Shown piece by piece: positions 45,309 to 54,681 of a stretch of 64,000 nucleotides of DNA. The notes under the pieces are model-generated. The model worked only from the letters and a program-made list of their open reading frames with translations, was not told the DNA's origin and made no database searches. Origin of the DNA: Sediminicola sp035798135. GTDB lineage: Bacteria > Bacteroidota > Bacteroidia > Flavobacteriales > Flavobacteriaceae. The stretch covers positions 1 through 64,000 of the forward strand of contig JAPFBR010000009.1 in assembly GCA_035798135.1 (NCBI GenBank), given 5' to 3'. Position numbers and translations under genes: made by a program. Each line of letters opens with the position of its first letter. The stretch's first letter is position 1.

Positions 45309-46040
45309 ATGTTAGCCATATATAAAAGGGAAATACAAGCGTTTTTCGCATCGTCAATCGGTTATTTGGTCATTGGGCTCTTTTTGATTATTACAGGCCT
45401 ATTTCTTTGGGTCTTCAAAGGCCCTTTCAATATTTTTGATTCTGGGTTTGCCGATTTGGACAATTTTTTTCTTTTGGCCCCTTGGGTATTTCTTTTTCTG
45501 ATCCCTGCCATTACCATGAGAAGCTTTTCAGAGGAAATAAAAATGGGCACCTTGGAACTGCTGTTCATTAAACCTATTGCAATTTCACATACGGTCATCG
45601 CTAAATTTTTGGGCACCCTTACTTTGGCCCTAATTGCCATCATACCTACCTTTCTTTATGTATACAGTGTGTCCCAATTAGGCACTACAGTAGGCAACTT
45701 GGACATGGGCATTGTTGTTGGTTCCTATTTTGGACTACTACTTCTAATAGGCAGTTTTATCGCCATTGGCCTGTTCACCTCTACCCTGACCGAAAATCAA
45801 ATCGTCGCTTTTATTTTGGGCGTTGTTCTTTGCTTTTTTCTTTTTTATGGGTTGGAAGGGGTTGCTACGGTCATCCCCGATGGGCAAATTTCATTATTCT
45901 TGGAAAATATAGGGATGAAGGCCCATTATTCGAACATATCCAAAGGGGTACTTGATACCAGGGATTTCATTTATTTTCTTAGTATTTGTTTATTTTTCCT
46001 CTACCTGACGGTGGCACAACTCAAAAATCGGAATAGATAA
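45309..46040 (+). CDS. gldF: Gliding motility ABC permease GldF
   Basis: 243 residues with six transmembrane helices (starts near residues 16, 55, 98, 139, 168 and 218). Typical GldF N-terminus AIYKREIQAFFASSIGYLV and the conserved FLIPAITMRSFSEEIKMGTLELLF. It forms the membrane part of the GldA-GldF-GldG ABC transporter needed for gliding in Flavobacterium. The stop overlaps the gldG start by one base (TAATG). Confidence 0.96.
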   Translation: MLAIYKREIQAFFASSIGYLVIGLFLIITGLFLWVFKGPFNIFDSGFADLDNFFLLAPWVFLFLIPAITMRSFSEEIKMGTLELLFIKPIAISHTVIAKFLGTLTLALIAIIPTFLYVYSVSQLGTTVGNLDMGIVVGSYFGLLLLIGSFIAIGLFTSTLTENQIVAFILGVVLCFFLFYGLEGVATVIPDGQISLFLENIGMKAHYSNISKGVLDTRDFIYFLSICLFFLYLTVAQLKNRNR

Positions 46041-47704
46041 TGAAGAAAACTTTTTTATCTATAGGGAAGGTAATTATAGTATTGGTGATCATCAATGTAA
46101 TCGGCCAGTATCTTTATACCCGTTTTGATCTTACCGAAGACAAAAGGTATACCCTGTCCCAACCGGCCATCTCTTCCGTACAGGAATTTCAAAATCCGGT
46201 AATCATTGATGTTCTTTTGGATGGAAACCTGCCCCCAGAATTCTTAAAACTCAAAGCGGAGACCCAACAACTTCTGGAAGAATTTGCCTCGGAAAACAAC
46301 AATATAAAATTCAATTTTGTAAACCCATTGGAAGAGGAAAAAGGATCGGAAAATATTAGTGAAGAATTGAGGCAATTAGGGCTGACCCCTGCGAATGTTA
46401 CTATAGAGGAAAACGGTAAAGTGTCCCAAGAAATAGTGTTCCCATGGGCCATGGTCAATTATAACAACACCACTATAAAAGTTCCTCTTTTGAAGAATAA
46501 ATTAGGAGCCAGTACGGAAGAACGCGTAAATAATTCGGTTCAGCATTTAGAGTACGCTTTTGCCGATGCCTTTGTCAAATTGAATATAAAGGAAAAGAAA
46601 AGGGTTGCCATAATCAAAGGAAACGGAGAATTGGAAGATCTCTATATTGCAGATTACCTTACAACCATACGCGATTACTACAACATAGGTGCCATTACCC
46701 TAGATTCCGTTGCCAGTAACCCCCAGAAGGTCTTGGAGCAACTAAAAAGCTTCGATTTGGCCATCATTGCCAAACCAACACAAGCGTTTACGGATGCTGA
46801 AAAGTATGTTTTGGACCAGTATATTGTGAACGGGGGCAAATCCATATGGTTGATAGATGGGGTAGCGATGGAACTGGATAGTCTTTTCAATGAAAATGGA
46901 AGCGCTTTCGCCCTGGAGCGGAATTTGAACCTCAATGATTTTTTCTTCAAGTACGGGGTTCGAATCAATCCGGTATTGATCAGCGACCTATATTTTACCC
47001 AGATAGTCCTGGCTTCGGGAGAAGGCAATAATGCCGCATATAACCCTGTACCCTGGTATTACAACCCCATGGTTTTTTCGAGGAACAACCATCCCATAAA
47101 CAACAATTTGGAGGCCGTTAGATTTCAGTTTGCCAATAGCATGGACACTTTGTCCAACCCATATAAAAAGACCATTTTATATTGGAGTTCTCCCCTTTCA
47201 AAGACAGAAGGGGTGCCTAGGGAAATCAATCTCAGTACCACAAATATTCCACCTATAAAGGAAAGTTACAATAACGGGAATCAGCCTTTGGCGGTATTGA
47301 TAGAAGGTGAATTTAAATCGGCCTTTTTAAATAGGGTGAAGCCCATTACTTTAAAAGGCGCAAAGGAAATAGGAAAGGCCAATAAAATGTTGGTCATAGC
47401 GGACGGGGACCTTATCAAAAACCAAGTTAGAAATGGAAGACCATTGGAATTGGGATATGACAAATGGACAAACAACTATTTTGGAAATAAAGAATTCTTG
47501 GTGAATAGTATCAATTACCTTTTGGATGACAACGGACTTATAAACATTAGGAATAAGAAGGTGGCAATACCCTTTTTGGATGAGAAAAAAATAATGGAGG
47601 AAAAAAGTAAATGGCAGTACCTAAACATTGGGCTTCCCGTTGCTTTGATCTTACTTTTCGGATGGCTTTTCAACGCCTATAGAAAGAAAAAATACGGCAC
47701 TTAA
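46040..47704 (+). CDS. gldG: Gliding motility ABC transporter substrate-binding-like protein GldG
   Basis: 554 residues. One transmembrane helix near the N-terminus (about 7-27), a large extracytoplasmic domain of the ABC_transp_aux type (DKRYTLSQPAISSV near residue 36, KRVAIIKGNGELEDLYIADYL near 195), and a C-terminal anchor helix at about 527-546. It partners with GldF. The translational overlap with gldF and the absence of gldA nearby are as in other Flavobacteriaceae. Confidence 0.96.
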   Translation: MKKTFLSIGKVIIVLVIINVIGQYLYTRFDLTEDKRYTLSQPAISSVQEFQNPVIIDVLLDGNLPPEFLKLKAETQQLLEEFASENNNIKFNFVNPLEEEKGSENISEELRQLGLTPANVTIEENGKVSQEIVFPWAMVNYNNTTIKVPLLKNKLGASTEERVNNSVQHLEYAFADAFVKLNIKEKKRVAIIKGNGELEDLYIADYLTTIRDYYNIGAITLDSVASNPQKVLEQLKSFDLAIIAKPTQAFTDAEKYVLDQYIVNGGKSIWLIDGVAMELDSLFNENGSAFALERNLNLNDFFFKYGVRINPVLISDLYFTQIVLASGEGNNAAYNPVPWYYNPMVFSRNNHPINNNLEAVRFQFANSMDTLSNPYKKTILYWSSPLSKTEGVPREINLSTTNIPPIKESYNNGNQPLAVLIEGEFKSAFLNRVKPITLKGAKEIGKANKMLVIADGDLIKNQVRNGRPLELGYDKWTNNYFGNKEFLVNSINYLLDDNGLINIRNKKVAIPFLDEKKIMEEKSKWQYLNIGLPVALILLFGWLFNAYRKKKYGT

Positions 47705-47866
47705 GTGTTAATAAGTTTGTTTTCTTTAAAGGCGCAATTAAAATACCTTTGTTTAAAGTATTTTTGAACCCAAAATTCTGGATTGGTAACTGTATTTTGC
47801 CCAAAATTGTATATTTTCGGGGGCGTCTTATCAAGATGGGGTTTCGACATTAAAATAATATAACCA

Positions 47867-48985
47867 ATGAAATTTATAGTATCCAGTACTTATTTACTTA
47901 AACAATTACAGGTTTTGGGAGGGGTGATCAATAATAGTAATACACTTCCCATATTGGATAATTTTTTGTTCGATCTTAAACAAAACAAACTTACCGTTTC
48001 TGCCTCCGATTTGGAAACAACTATGAGCTCTGTTTTGACCGTAGACTCCGATAGTGTAGGCACCATTGCTGTTCCTGCCAAACTATTGTTGGAAACCTTA
48101 AAGACATTTCCAGAACAACCCTTGACCTTTGTGGTCGAGGATAACAACACGGTGGAAATCAGTTCCGACCATGGTAAATATGCCTTGGCCTATGCCGATG
48201 GGGCAGAATTCCCCAAGGCCGTAGAGCTTTCCAATCCAAGCTCCACAACTATTATTGGTGATATTCTGGCAACGGCCATAAATAAAACCATCTTTGCTGC
48301 TGGAAATGATGACCTTAGACCTGTGATGAGCGGTGTGTTTTTTCAATTCTCTCCAGAAAATCTAACTTTTGTTGCCACGGACGCCCATAAATTGGTAAAG
48401 TATCAGCGTGCAGATGTTGCCGCTTCCCAGGTAGCAGAATTCATCATGCCAAAAAAGCCCTTGAACCTTCTAAAAGGAATATTGGCAGGTAGTGAGACAG
48501 ATGTTACCATTGAATACAATGAGAGCAATGCTAAATTTACCTTTGATCAAACAGAGCTTATCTGTAGATTAATCGATGGGAAGTACCCTAACTATGATGC
48601 GGTGATCCCTAAAGAAAACCCCAATAAATTGAGCATCTCAAGAAATCAGTTCTTGAGCTCTGTAAGAAGGGTTTCCATTTTCTCCAACAAAACTACCCAC
48701 CAAATACGCTTAAAGATTGCTGGTGCGGAATTAAATATCTCTGCAGAAGATATTGATTATAGCAACAAAGCAGAGGAACGCTTGACGTGTTCTTATGCTG
48801 GTGATGATATGCAAATTGGTTTCAACTCCCGTTTTCTGATAGAAATGCTCAACAATTTAACATCAGATGATGTTTCCCTTGAAATGAGCTTGCCAAACCG
48901 TGCAGGGATATTGACTCCTGTGGATGGCCTGGATGAAGGCGAACATGTTACCATGTTGGTAATGCCTGTTATGTTGAACAGCTAG
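47867..48985 (+). CDS. dnaN: DNA polymerase III beta sliding clamp
   Basis: 372 residues, three repeated clamp domains. The N-terminus MKFIVSSTYLLKQLQVLGGVI and the C-terminal hydrophobic end (VDGLDEGEHVTMLVMPVML) are standard for DnaN of Bacteroidota, including the conserved M-P-[MVL] tail region that forms the protein-binding pocket. It tethers polymerase III to DNA. It has its own upstream region (about 160 bp) with TATATTTTCG near 47811 as a possible -7 element, and a strong terminator after it. Confidence 0.97.
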   Translation: MKFIVSSTYLLKQLQVLGGVINNSNTLPILDNFLFDLKQNKLTVSASDLETTMSSVLTVDSDSVGTIAVPAKLLLETLKTFPEQPLTFVVEDNNTVEISSDHGKYALAYADGAEFPKAVELSNPSSTTIIGDILATAINKTIFAAGNDDLRPVMSGVFFQFSPENLTFVATDAHKLVKYQRADVAASQVAEFIMPKKPLNLLKGILAGSETDVTIEYNESNAKFTFDQTELICRLIDGKYPNYDAVIPKENPNKLSISRNQFLSSVRRVSIFSNKTTHQIRLKIAGAELNISAEDIDYSNKAEERLTCSYAGDDMQIGFNSRFLIEMLNNLTSDDVSLEMSLPNRAGILTPVDGLDEGEHVTMLVMPVMLNS

Positions 48986-49003
48986 TATTATACCTTTAAA
49001 ATT

Positions 49004-49038
49004 AAAAAAAGCCGCATTGACTAATGCGGCTTTTTTTG
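49004..49038 (+). terminator. Strong bidirectional terminator after dnaN
   Basis: GCCGCATT at 49011-49018 pairs with AATGCGGC at 49023-49030 around GACT, flanked by seven A's on the left and seven T's on the right. It serves dnaN and the converging DUF4870 gene. Confidence 0.9.
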
Positions 49039-49056
49039 TTCCTATATATTCTTGAA

Positions 49057-49395
49057 TTAAACGAATTTAAAACTCAAGGGGTAATAAGGGGTTTCCCCAT
49101 TATTTGCTCTAACCGCATTGATAATTGGAAAAACAAATCCAATGATCCCCACCGCTAAAAAGCCTAGCAGACCTAGTCCAAAAAATAATATCAATGGAAT
49201 ACTGATAAGGATATAGATGAAGAGGCTAATTTGAAAGTTGATAATGGCCTTTCCATGCTCATCCATATTCATAATCTTATCTTTTTGGGTGAGCCATAAA
49301 ATCAAGGGTACAATAAATCCTCCACAGCCGGTTACCAAATCCAATAATTGGGTCAAATGGGTTATCACTAAAAGTTGTCTGTTTTCTGCTTGCAT
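49057..49395 (-). CDS. DUF4870 membrane protein
   Basis: 112 residues from the ATG at 49395 (MQAENRQLL). An upstream ATG at 49425 adds ten poorly conserved residues. DUF4870 family: HLTQLLDLVTGCGGFIVPLILWLTQK (helix 1), the conserved MDEHGKAIINFQISLFIYI (helix 2) and a helix pair GLGLLGFLAVGIIGFVFPIINAVRANNG. Inner-membrane protein of unknown function. It converges on dnaN across the terminator. Confidence 0.87.
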   Translation of the reverse strand: MQAENRQLLVITHLTQLLDLVTGCGGFIVPLILWLTQKDKIMNMDEHGKAIINFQISLFIYILISIPLILFFGLGLLGFLAVGIIGFVFPIINAVRANNGETPYYPLSFKFV

Positions 49396-49489
49396 GATTT
49401 GATTTTTTATATGATTGATGTACATATAGGACGCATTTTGTGATCAAATGTTACAAGAGATTTTGGAAATGCCCTTAATACGCCTGCGA

Positions 49490-49939
49490 TCATAGCTTTT
49501 TGCGCAATTTCTGTAGTTTGTCCTTATCCTTATCAATACCCAATTCCAACTTTTTGATTTTATCCTTTATTTTTACTATAGCAACAGGAGATAACGTTCC
49601 CTTACGTTCCCCATTGAATAATTTTTCTTCCAATTTTATTACTTTTCTTTCATCATTGGAAATAGATTTTTCTTTGGATGCAATACTGCCTTCCAAATTT
49701 TTGAGTTTCTTCCTTTCCTTTTCAGCCTTTTTTTTCTCCTTTTCGGCCTTTTCTTTTTCCTTTTGTGCCTTGGCCTCTTTTCTTTCTGCCGTCTCCACTT
49801 TCTTTTTCACGGCTGCGAGTTCCATGGCCTCTTGTTCCATTTTGGCGACACTGTCCATTGGAATTATAGTTTCTTGTCCATAAATAGTGCAAAAAGATGT
49901 AATACACAGGAGTACTAGTACATATTTAAATCGTTTCAT
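49490..49939 (-). CDS. Secreted Lys/Glu-rich coiled-coil protein
   Basis: 149 residues. Signal peptide ends at TIYGQ (about residue 21). The mature part is an almost continuous charged helix (residues 30-145) of alternating E/K/A, with a segment near 45-85 made of KEKEKAEKEKKKAEKE-type repeats, so it is a long single alpha-helix or coiled coil. The function is not known; the compositional bias makes homology calls unreliable. It is monocistronic, upstream of nothing on its own strand. Confidence 0.7.
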   Translation of the reverse strand: MKRFKYVLVLLCITSFCTIYGQETIIPMDSVAKMEQEAMELAAVKKKVETAERKEAKAQKEKEKAEKEKKKAEKERKKLKNLEGSIASKEKSISNDERKVIKLEEKLFNGERKGTLSPVAIVKIKDKIKKLELGIDKDKDKLQKLRKKL

Positions 49940-50079
49940 GATGCCAAATGTTTAGTGGTTAGACCTTATTTAAGGTACGAAATATAACTCAATCCAAATT
50001 AGAAAGAAAGGGAATTATTCACTGATATAAGGAGGGTAGACAATCTGCCCAAGAAGCCTCTTATAGTCTCTATTTTCCG

Positions 50080-50087
50080 TATTTTTG
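50080..50087 (+). promoter_or_regulatory. Possible -7 element for mnmE
   Basis: TATTTTTG fits the Bacteroidota -7 consensus TAnnTTTG exactly and lies 16 bp before the ATG, giving a leader of only about 10 nt. No good -33 TTG is present at the expected distance. Confidence 0.4.
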
Positions 50088-50103
50088 CTCTAAAATTAGG
50101 GTT

Positions 50104-51501
50104 ATGATTCCAAATGATACCATAATAGCATTAGCAACCGCCTCAGGTGCAGGAGCCATAGCGGTCATCCGAGTATCGGGGAAGGATGCGATTGCTATTT
50201 CTTCTCCCCTGTTCCGATCTATAAGGGGCAAGGATTTGGCCAATCAAAAAAGCCATACGGTCCATTTGGGTCATATCATGGATGGGGACCGCACCATAGA
50301 TGAAGTGTTGGTGACCATATTCAAAGGCCCAAATTCCTACACAGGTGAGCATGTTATTGAGATTTCTTGTCATGGTTCGCCCTATATACAGCAACAAATA
50401 ATACAATTATTCCTTAGAAATGGTTGTAGAACGGCAAATGCCGGTGAATACACCCTGCGTGCCTTTTTAAATGGAAAATTGGATCTGAGTCAGGCCGAAG
50501 CAGTTGCCGATCTTATTGCTTCCGACAATGAGGCAAGCCATCAAATTGCCATGCAGCAAATGCGCGGTGGATTCAGCAATGAAATAAAAAGACTAAGGGA
50601 CGAGCTGCTCAACTTTGCATCCTTGATAGAACTGGAACTCGATTTTGCAGAGGAAGATGTTGAATTTGCAGATAGGAATCAGTTTAAAGCCTTGGTGGAC
50701 CGCATCCGAGAAGTGCTCAAAAGGCTCATTGATAGTTTTGCGGTGGGTAATGTTATTAAAAATGGAATACCTGTGGCAATTGTAGGGGAACCCAATGTGG
50801 GCAAGTCCACTTTATTAAATGCCCTATTGAACGAGGAGAGGGCCATTGTCAGTGAGGTTGCCGGAACAACCAGGGATACCATAGAAGATGAGATTTCAAT
50901 AGGTGGTATGGGTTTTAGATTTATTGACACAGCAGGTATACGGGAAACTATTGATGTAGTGGAGAGTATAGGAATAAAAAAGACCTTTGAAAAAATTGAA
51001 CAGGCACAAGTGGTCATTTACCTTGTGGATGGAATTCAAGTGGTGAGTAATGACAATAGGTTGTCCTTAATTAAGACAGAACTGGAGAAGATCCAGAACA
51101 AACACCCTCAAAAGCCATTGCTGTTCATCATAAATAAAGCGGATCAAATAACAGATTCGCAGCAATCCAAGATTGCAGAAGAATTACCTTCTGCCCTGTT
51201 CCTATCTGCCAAAACCGGGAAAGGGATAGAAAGACTTACCACGGAACTTCTAAATTTTGTTAACACCGGGGCCTTAAAAAACAATGAGACCATCGTCACC
51301 AATGCCAGACACTACAATTCGCTCTTGAAAGCTTTGGACGATATTGAGAAAGTAAAGGAAGGAATAGATTTGGGAATTTCCGGAGACCTCATGGCCATAG
51401 ATATCCGCCAAGCCCTGTACCATTTTGGTGAAATTACTGGTGAAATCACATCGGACGATCTCCTAGGGAATATTTTTGCAAATTTCTGTATCGGCAAATA
51501 G
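50104..51501 (+). CDS. mnmE: tRNA modification GTPase MnmE
   Basis: 465 residues. N-terminal tetrahydrofolate-binding domain (IIALATASGAGAIAVIRVSG, GEHVIEISCHGSP), a helical domain and an inserted G domain at about 220-385 (G1 GEPNVGKSTLLNALL, G2 AGTTRDTIE, G3 DTAGIRE, G4 NKAD), ending in the catalytic-type CIGK with its Cys. With MnmG it modifies U34 of tRNAs (cmnm5U/mnm5U). It is monocistronic here; the partner mnmG is not in the window. Confidence 0.97.
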   Translation: MIPNDTIIALATASGAGAIAVIRVSGKDAIAISSPLFRSIRGKDLANQKSHTVHLGHIMDGDRTIDEVLVTIFKGPNSYTGEHVIEISCHGSPYIQQQIIQLFLRNGCRTANAGEYTLRAFLNGKLDLSQAEAVADLIASDNEASHQIAMQQMRGGFSNEIKRLRDELLNFASLIELELDFAEEDVEFADRNQFKALVDRIREVLKRLIDSFAVGNVIKNGIPVAIVGEPNVGKSTLLNALLNEERAIVSEVAGTTRDTIEDEISIGGMGFRFIDTAGIRETIDVVESIGIKKTFEKIEQAQVVIYLVDGIQVVSNDNRLSLIKTELEKIQNKHPQKPLLFIINKADQITDSQQSKIAEELPSALFLSAKTGKGIERLTTELLNFVNTGALKNNETIVTNARHYNSLLKALDDIEKVKEGIDLGISGDLMAIDIRQALYHFGEITGEITSDDLLGNIFANFCIGK

Positions 51502-51792
51502 ATTAATCCTCTTCTATCATTGCTTATACACTATGTTCTAAGGCATGCCTATCTTCCCAAACACTTCATGAACAGTACAAAATTCAAAGATAATTTTTGT
51601 AGCAACAAATCTACTCTTTGCAAAAAAATGAATTGGAGAAAGACCATAATACGGAAACCATAGAATTTGCTGAAATTGTTTGGGCATAGACACCGCATCA
51701 AGTTCCTAAAACTTGGGCATCAAAAGATATAATAGGTATTTAACTTAGTTTGATTAATATAAATCTACCCTTTAAGCCTGTCTTTTTAAAAT

Positions 51793-52836
51793 TTACAATG
51801 TGGCCAATTTGCTATTAAACAAATAGCCCGCATACATACTTTTATAATACACTTTTTTCTCAATGGATTCAATTACGGGTGTTGCAAAATCGACACCATA
51901 CATTTTTCCCATAACATTCAAACCGCCTGGACTAAATATATTAATTTCCATAAGTTTATCTCCCACAATATCAATACCTACCAAGAACATACCGTCCTGT
52001 ACCAATTTTGGACGTACTATATCGGCCAATTTCATGATTTGATCTGTCATTTTTACTTTTTCAGGTCTACCTCCTGCATGGATATTACTTCTAATATCGC
52101 CTGAAGCATTTACACGCTGCATCAATGCATACTGACCATCCGCTTGCAAAGGTTCCCCATTCATTAAAAATAATCTGGTATCACCTCCAGTAGCTTCAGT
52201 CAGATATTCTTGGGCAATTACAAACCCATCTCTACATATGGCATCAATTGTTTGTGATAGATTGTGCTCATTTTTTTTGTCCATCATAAAGACATTGGTT
52301 CCACCAGAACCTTGCAAAGGTTTAAGAATCATCTTTTGCTTTTGCTCTTTAAAGAATTCCTTGATTTCATGATGGTCACGAGTGATAATGGTTTTTGGCC
52401 TCAAAATTTCGGGAAAATGTTGAAAATACATTTTGTTGACAGCACCAGCCAAACTACTTGGGTGATTTAAGACAATGACCCCGTTTCGCATTGCTATTTC
52501 ACCAAAAATAAAAGCAGCATTATAGGCCCAATCGCGTTCATTGATTTCATCTGCAGGATTGTTTCTTAAAAACAATACATCCAAATCATTTGAAGAAATG
52601 GTCTGCAATTCTTCTTTTTGAACAGCCTTAAAATAAGTTTCTTCAGATTTATAATTTTTTTTCTCTTTGATTGTTTTACAACGCACAGACAAATGGCCCT
52701 TGGAGGCATAAGACAGTTCGCCTACGCCTATAAAATAAACCTCATGGTCTCTTTTATAAGCAGCATAACCTAAGGCTGGGGTTGTATAATTCCACTTTTC
52801 CGAGGCATGGTCATTGATGATAAAAGCTATTTTCAT
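51793..52836 (-). CDS. Glutathione-synthetase-like ATP-grasp ligase
   Basis: 347 residues. N-terminal pre-ATP-grasp domain (MKIAFIINDHASEKWNYTTP) and an ATP-grasp fold from about residue 120 (LNHPSSLAGAVNKMYF, MILKPLQGSGGTNVFMM, EYLTEATGGDTRLFLMNGE, and metal ligands in FLVGIDIVGDKLMEINIFSPGG). It resembles bacterial glutathione synthetase GshB, but Bacteroidota of this type often lack glutathione, so the true product may be another amide. It is last in a three-gene operon, 6 bp after the DUF1704 gene. The ATP-grasp motif set appears intact. Confidence 0.82.
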   Translation of the reverse strand: MKIAFIINDHASEKWNYTTPALGYAAYKRDHEVYFIGVGELSYASKGHLSVRCKTIKEKKNYKSEETYFKAVQKEELQTISSNDLDVLFLRNNPADEINERDWAYNAAFIFGEIAMRNGVIVLNHPSSLAGAVNKMYFQHFPEILRPKTIITRDHHEIKEFFKEQKQKMILKPLQGSGGTNVFMMDKKNEHNLSQTIDAICRDGFVIAQEYLTEATGGDTRLFLMNGEPLQADGQYALMQRVNASGDIRSNIHAGGRPEKVKMTDQIMKLADIVRPKLVQDGMFLVGIDIVGDKLMEINIFSPGGLNVMGKMYGVDFATPVIESIEKKVYYKSMYAGYLFNSKLATL

Positions 52837-52842
52837 TTTTTT

Positions 52843-54681
52843 TTAATTTACGAGTTCTGTGATTTCTATTCCTTCACGTAATTTTTTAAGCCTTACGTTT
52901 ACAATGTCCCGCTTTAAAAAACGGGGTAATTCTGGTTGTTTCAAAACATTTCTATATAGCAATTCTTCAATAAGTGGGACGTGGGTGATATTAAATTTCC
53001 CAGTATACAGATTTTCGAGATTGCCTCCTTTTTTAAGGTAATCCAATAAATCAATCAGTCCGGCTAAATAGACCGCATCTTTTGTAAGCCCTCCTCCTCT
53101 GTACACGCGCATTGAAATATAATAAGCAATACGATCGGGAAAGAAATGTTCCTTTCGCAATAAGTTGAAGGTTTTAATAAAATCTGCACCATTAACCATA
53201 GATTCTACAGCAATTACACGTCCTGCCAACAATCGCAAACGATTCACCGTAAGGCCTCCAACCAAATATTCCGCAATAACTGCCAACCCTTCCTGCAACT
53301 GGTCATAGCCTTCAAAACCTTCACACATTTGTTTTAAAGGTTGACTTCTACCATTACAGTACGTCAAAATATGTGTACCTACTTCATGTTGAATTAAGGC
53401 TTCACATCGGTTCGCATGTAAAGAAATTTGATCACTGATGAGCAATTTTGATTTAGACACCATAATTCCTGCCACATCATTCCTGATTTCTAAAGATAGA
53501 TCTATCTCTGGAAACCGATCTTTGTAATAATCTATTTCTTGTTGTGCAAGTTCTGCAAATTCAATACAATTAATGCGTCTTTCATTTCGTATTTCTTCTC
53601 CTGTTGGAAAGGTTTTTAATATTTTTTTCGCTTCTATGAGCACATGTTTTTGAATGACACCGTATAAACTCTTGCCTATAAATCGAAAATTAATAGTGCC
53701 CCGTTCTTCTAACATGGTCAATTGCTTTTCAATTTCCAGCCGCTTTCCTCTTAAAATAAAAGCGATGGTTGGATCTTCTACTAAATCTATGGGAATATTA
53801 TATAATTTGCGTTTTTCCAATTCTGGATCCAAGGCAATAAGGCGATACTTAAAAGATGGTATTTTTTTGAACTCGTTTTTTTTAAATATTTCCCATTCTT
53901 CATTACTGTTCACTGGTGTTACACGCAATAAAAAGGACATCCCCTCACTAATTTCCGCTAGTCTCTCATCTGCTGATAATGTAATGGCATCAACATGAGT
54001 TTTACCAAGCATCAAGTAATTTTCAAAATCATCAATTGTTTGTACCCTTATAAATTCATATACGGATCTTTTAATGGTCTCAGAAAAAATCGCATAAAAC
54101 TCCCGGAAGAAAATTGAGAACAGATCATTGGTTTCTAGGTTTTTATATACTACAGGAATCGAAATACCGATGATGAGGGTACCTGATTTTTTGGAAGTTT
54201 CAACATCTATCAAAGGCGTCAAATGTTTGGGATGCCTAAAATGTGTGTTGATTACTTTGGTGGTCACTTCGGGATAACTTGTTTTTAGCTCACGAAATCC
54301 TTTACCCAAAGCCTTAACGGTTTCTGGGGCTTTATTCTCTGGGCAATAAATTTGAAATTGTTTACTTTCATACTCCAGATTTGGCCAAATTTCCAAGATG
54401 AGAAAAGCTTCAAACTGTTGTGAAGCAATTAAACGAAGTGCTTCCAACAAATGTGAAATATCAAAATCTTCATGGACAATTAAATAAGAAGCTTGCGTTT
54501 TTAAGAGACGTGAAAAATAATAATCTGGCTCTTTGTACCTATAAACACACAAAAAAGGCAACAACTTATCTATATGCAATAAGCCTTTGTTGGGTAATTC
54601 AATATAAGCAGGTTTTTTAGCAGTTAAATCACTGCAAATTTGTTCAATAATTTGAGAATCAATATGTTTTTTAGTAATCAT
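52843..54681 (-). CDS. DUF1704 (QEGLA-motif) metallopeptidase-like protein
   Basis: 612 residues. The DUF1704 domain occupies roughly 290-600, with the zinc motif HEVGTH near residue 450 and the name-giving QEGLA (QLQEGLAVIAEYLVGG) near 478, which supplies the second-helix glutamate. Its eukaryotic relatives (KIAA0895-like MATCAP proteins) are tubulin C-terminal tyrosine carboxypeptidases, so a carboxypeptidase role is plausible. The common database name 'flavohemoglobin expression-modulating' is historical. The N-terminal 280 residues form a separate, uncharacterised domain. It lies between an N-formylglutamate amidohydrolase (no gap) and an ATP-grasp ligase (6 bp). Confidence 0.88.
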   Translation of the reverse strand: MITKKHIDSQIIEQICSDLTAKKPAYIELPNKGLLHIDKLLPFLCVYRYKEPDYYFSRLLKTQASYLIVHEDFDISHLLEALRLIASQQFEAFLILEIWPNLEYESKQFQIYCPENKAPETVKALGKGFRELKTSYPEVTTKVINTHFRHPKHLTPLIDVETSKKSGTLIIGISIPVVYKNLETNDLFSIFFREFYAIFSETIKRSVYEFIRVQTIDDFENYLMLGKTHVDAITLSADERLAEISEGMSFLLRVTPVNSNEEWEIFKKNEFKKIPSFKYRLIALDPELEKRKLYNIPIDLVEDPTIAFILRGKRLEIEKQLTMLEERGTINFRFIGKSLYGVIQKHVLIEAKKILKTFPTGEEIRNERRINCIEFAELAQQEIDYYKDRFPEIDLSLEIRNDVAGIMVSKSKLLISDQISLHANRCEALIQHEVGTHILTYCNGRSQPLKQMCEGFEGYDQLQEGLAVIAEYLVGGLTVNRLRLLAGRVIAVESMVNGADFIKTFNLLRKEHFFPDRIAYYISMRVYRGGGLTKDAVYLAGLIDLLDYLKKGGNLENLYTGKFNITHVPLIEELLYRNVLKQPELPRFLKRDIVNVRLKKLREGIEITELVN

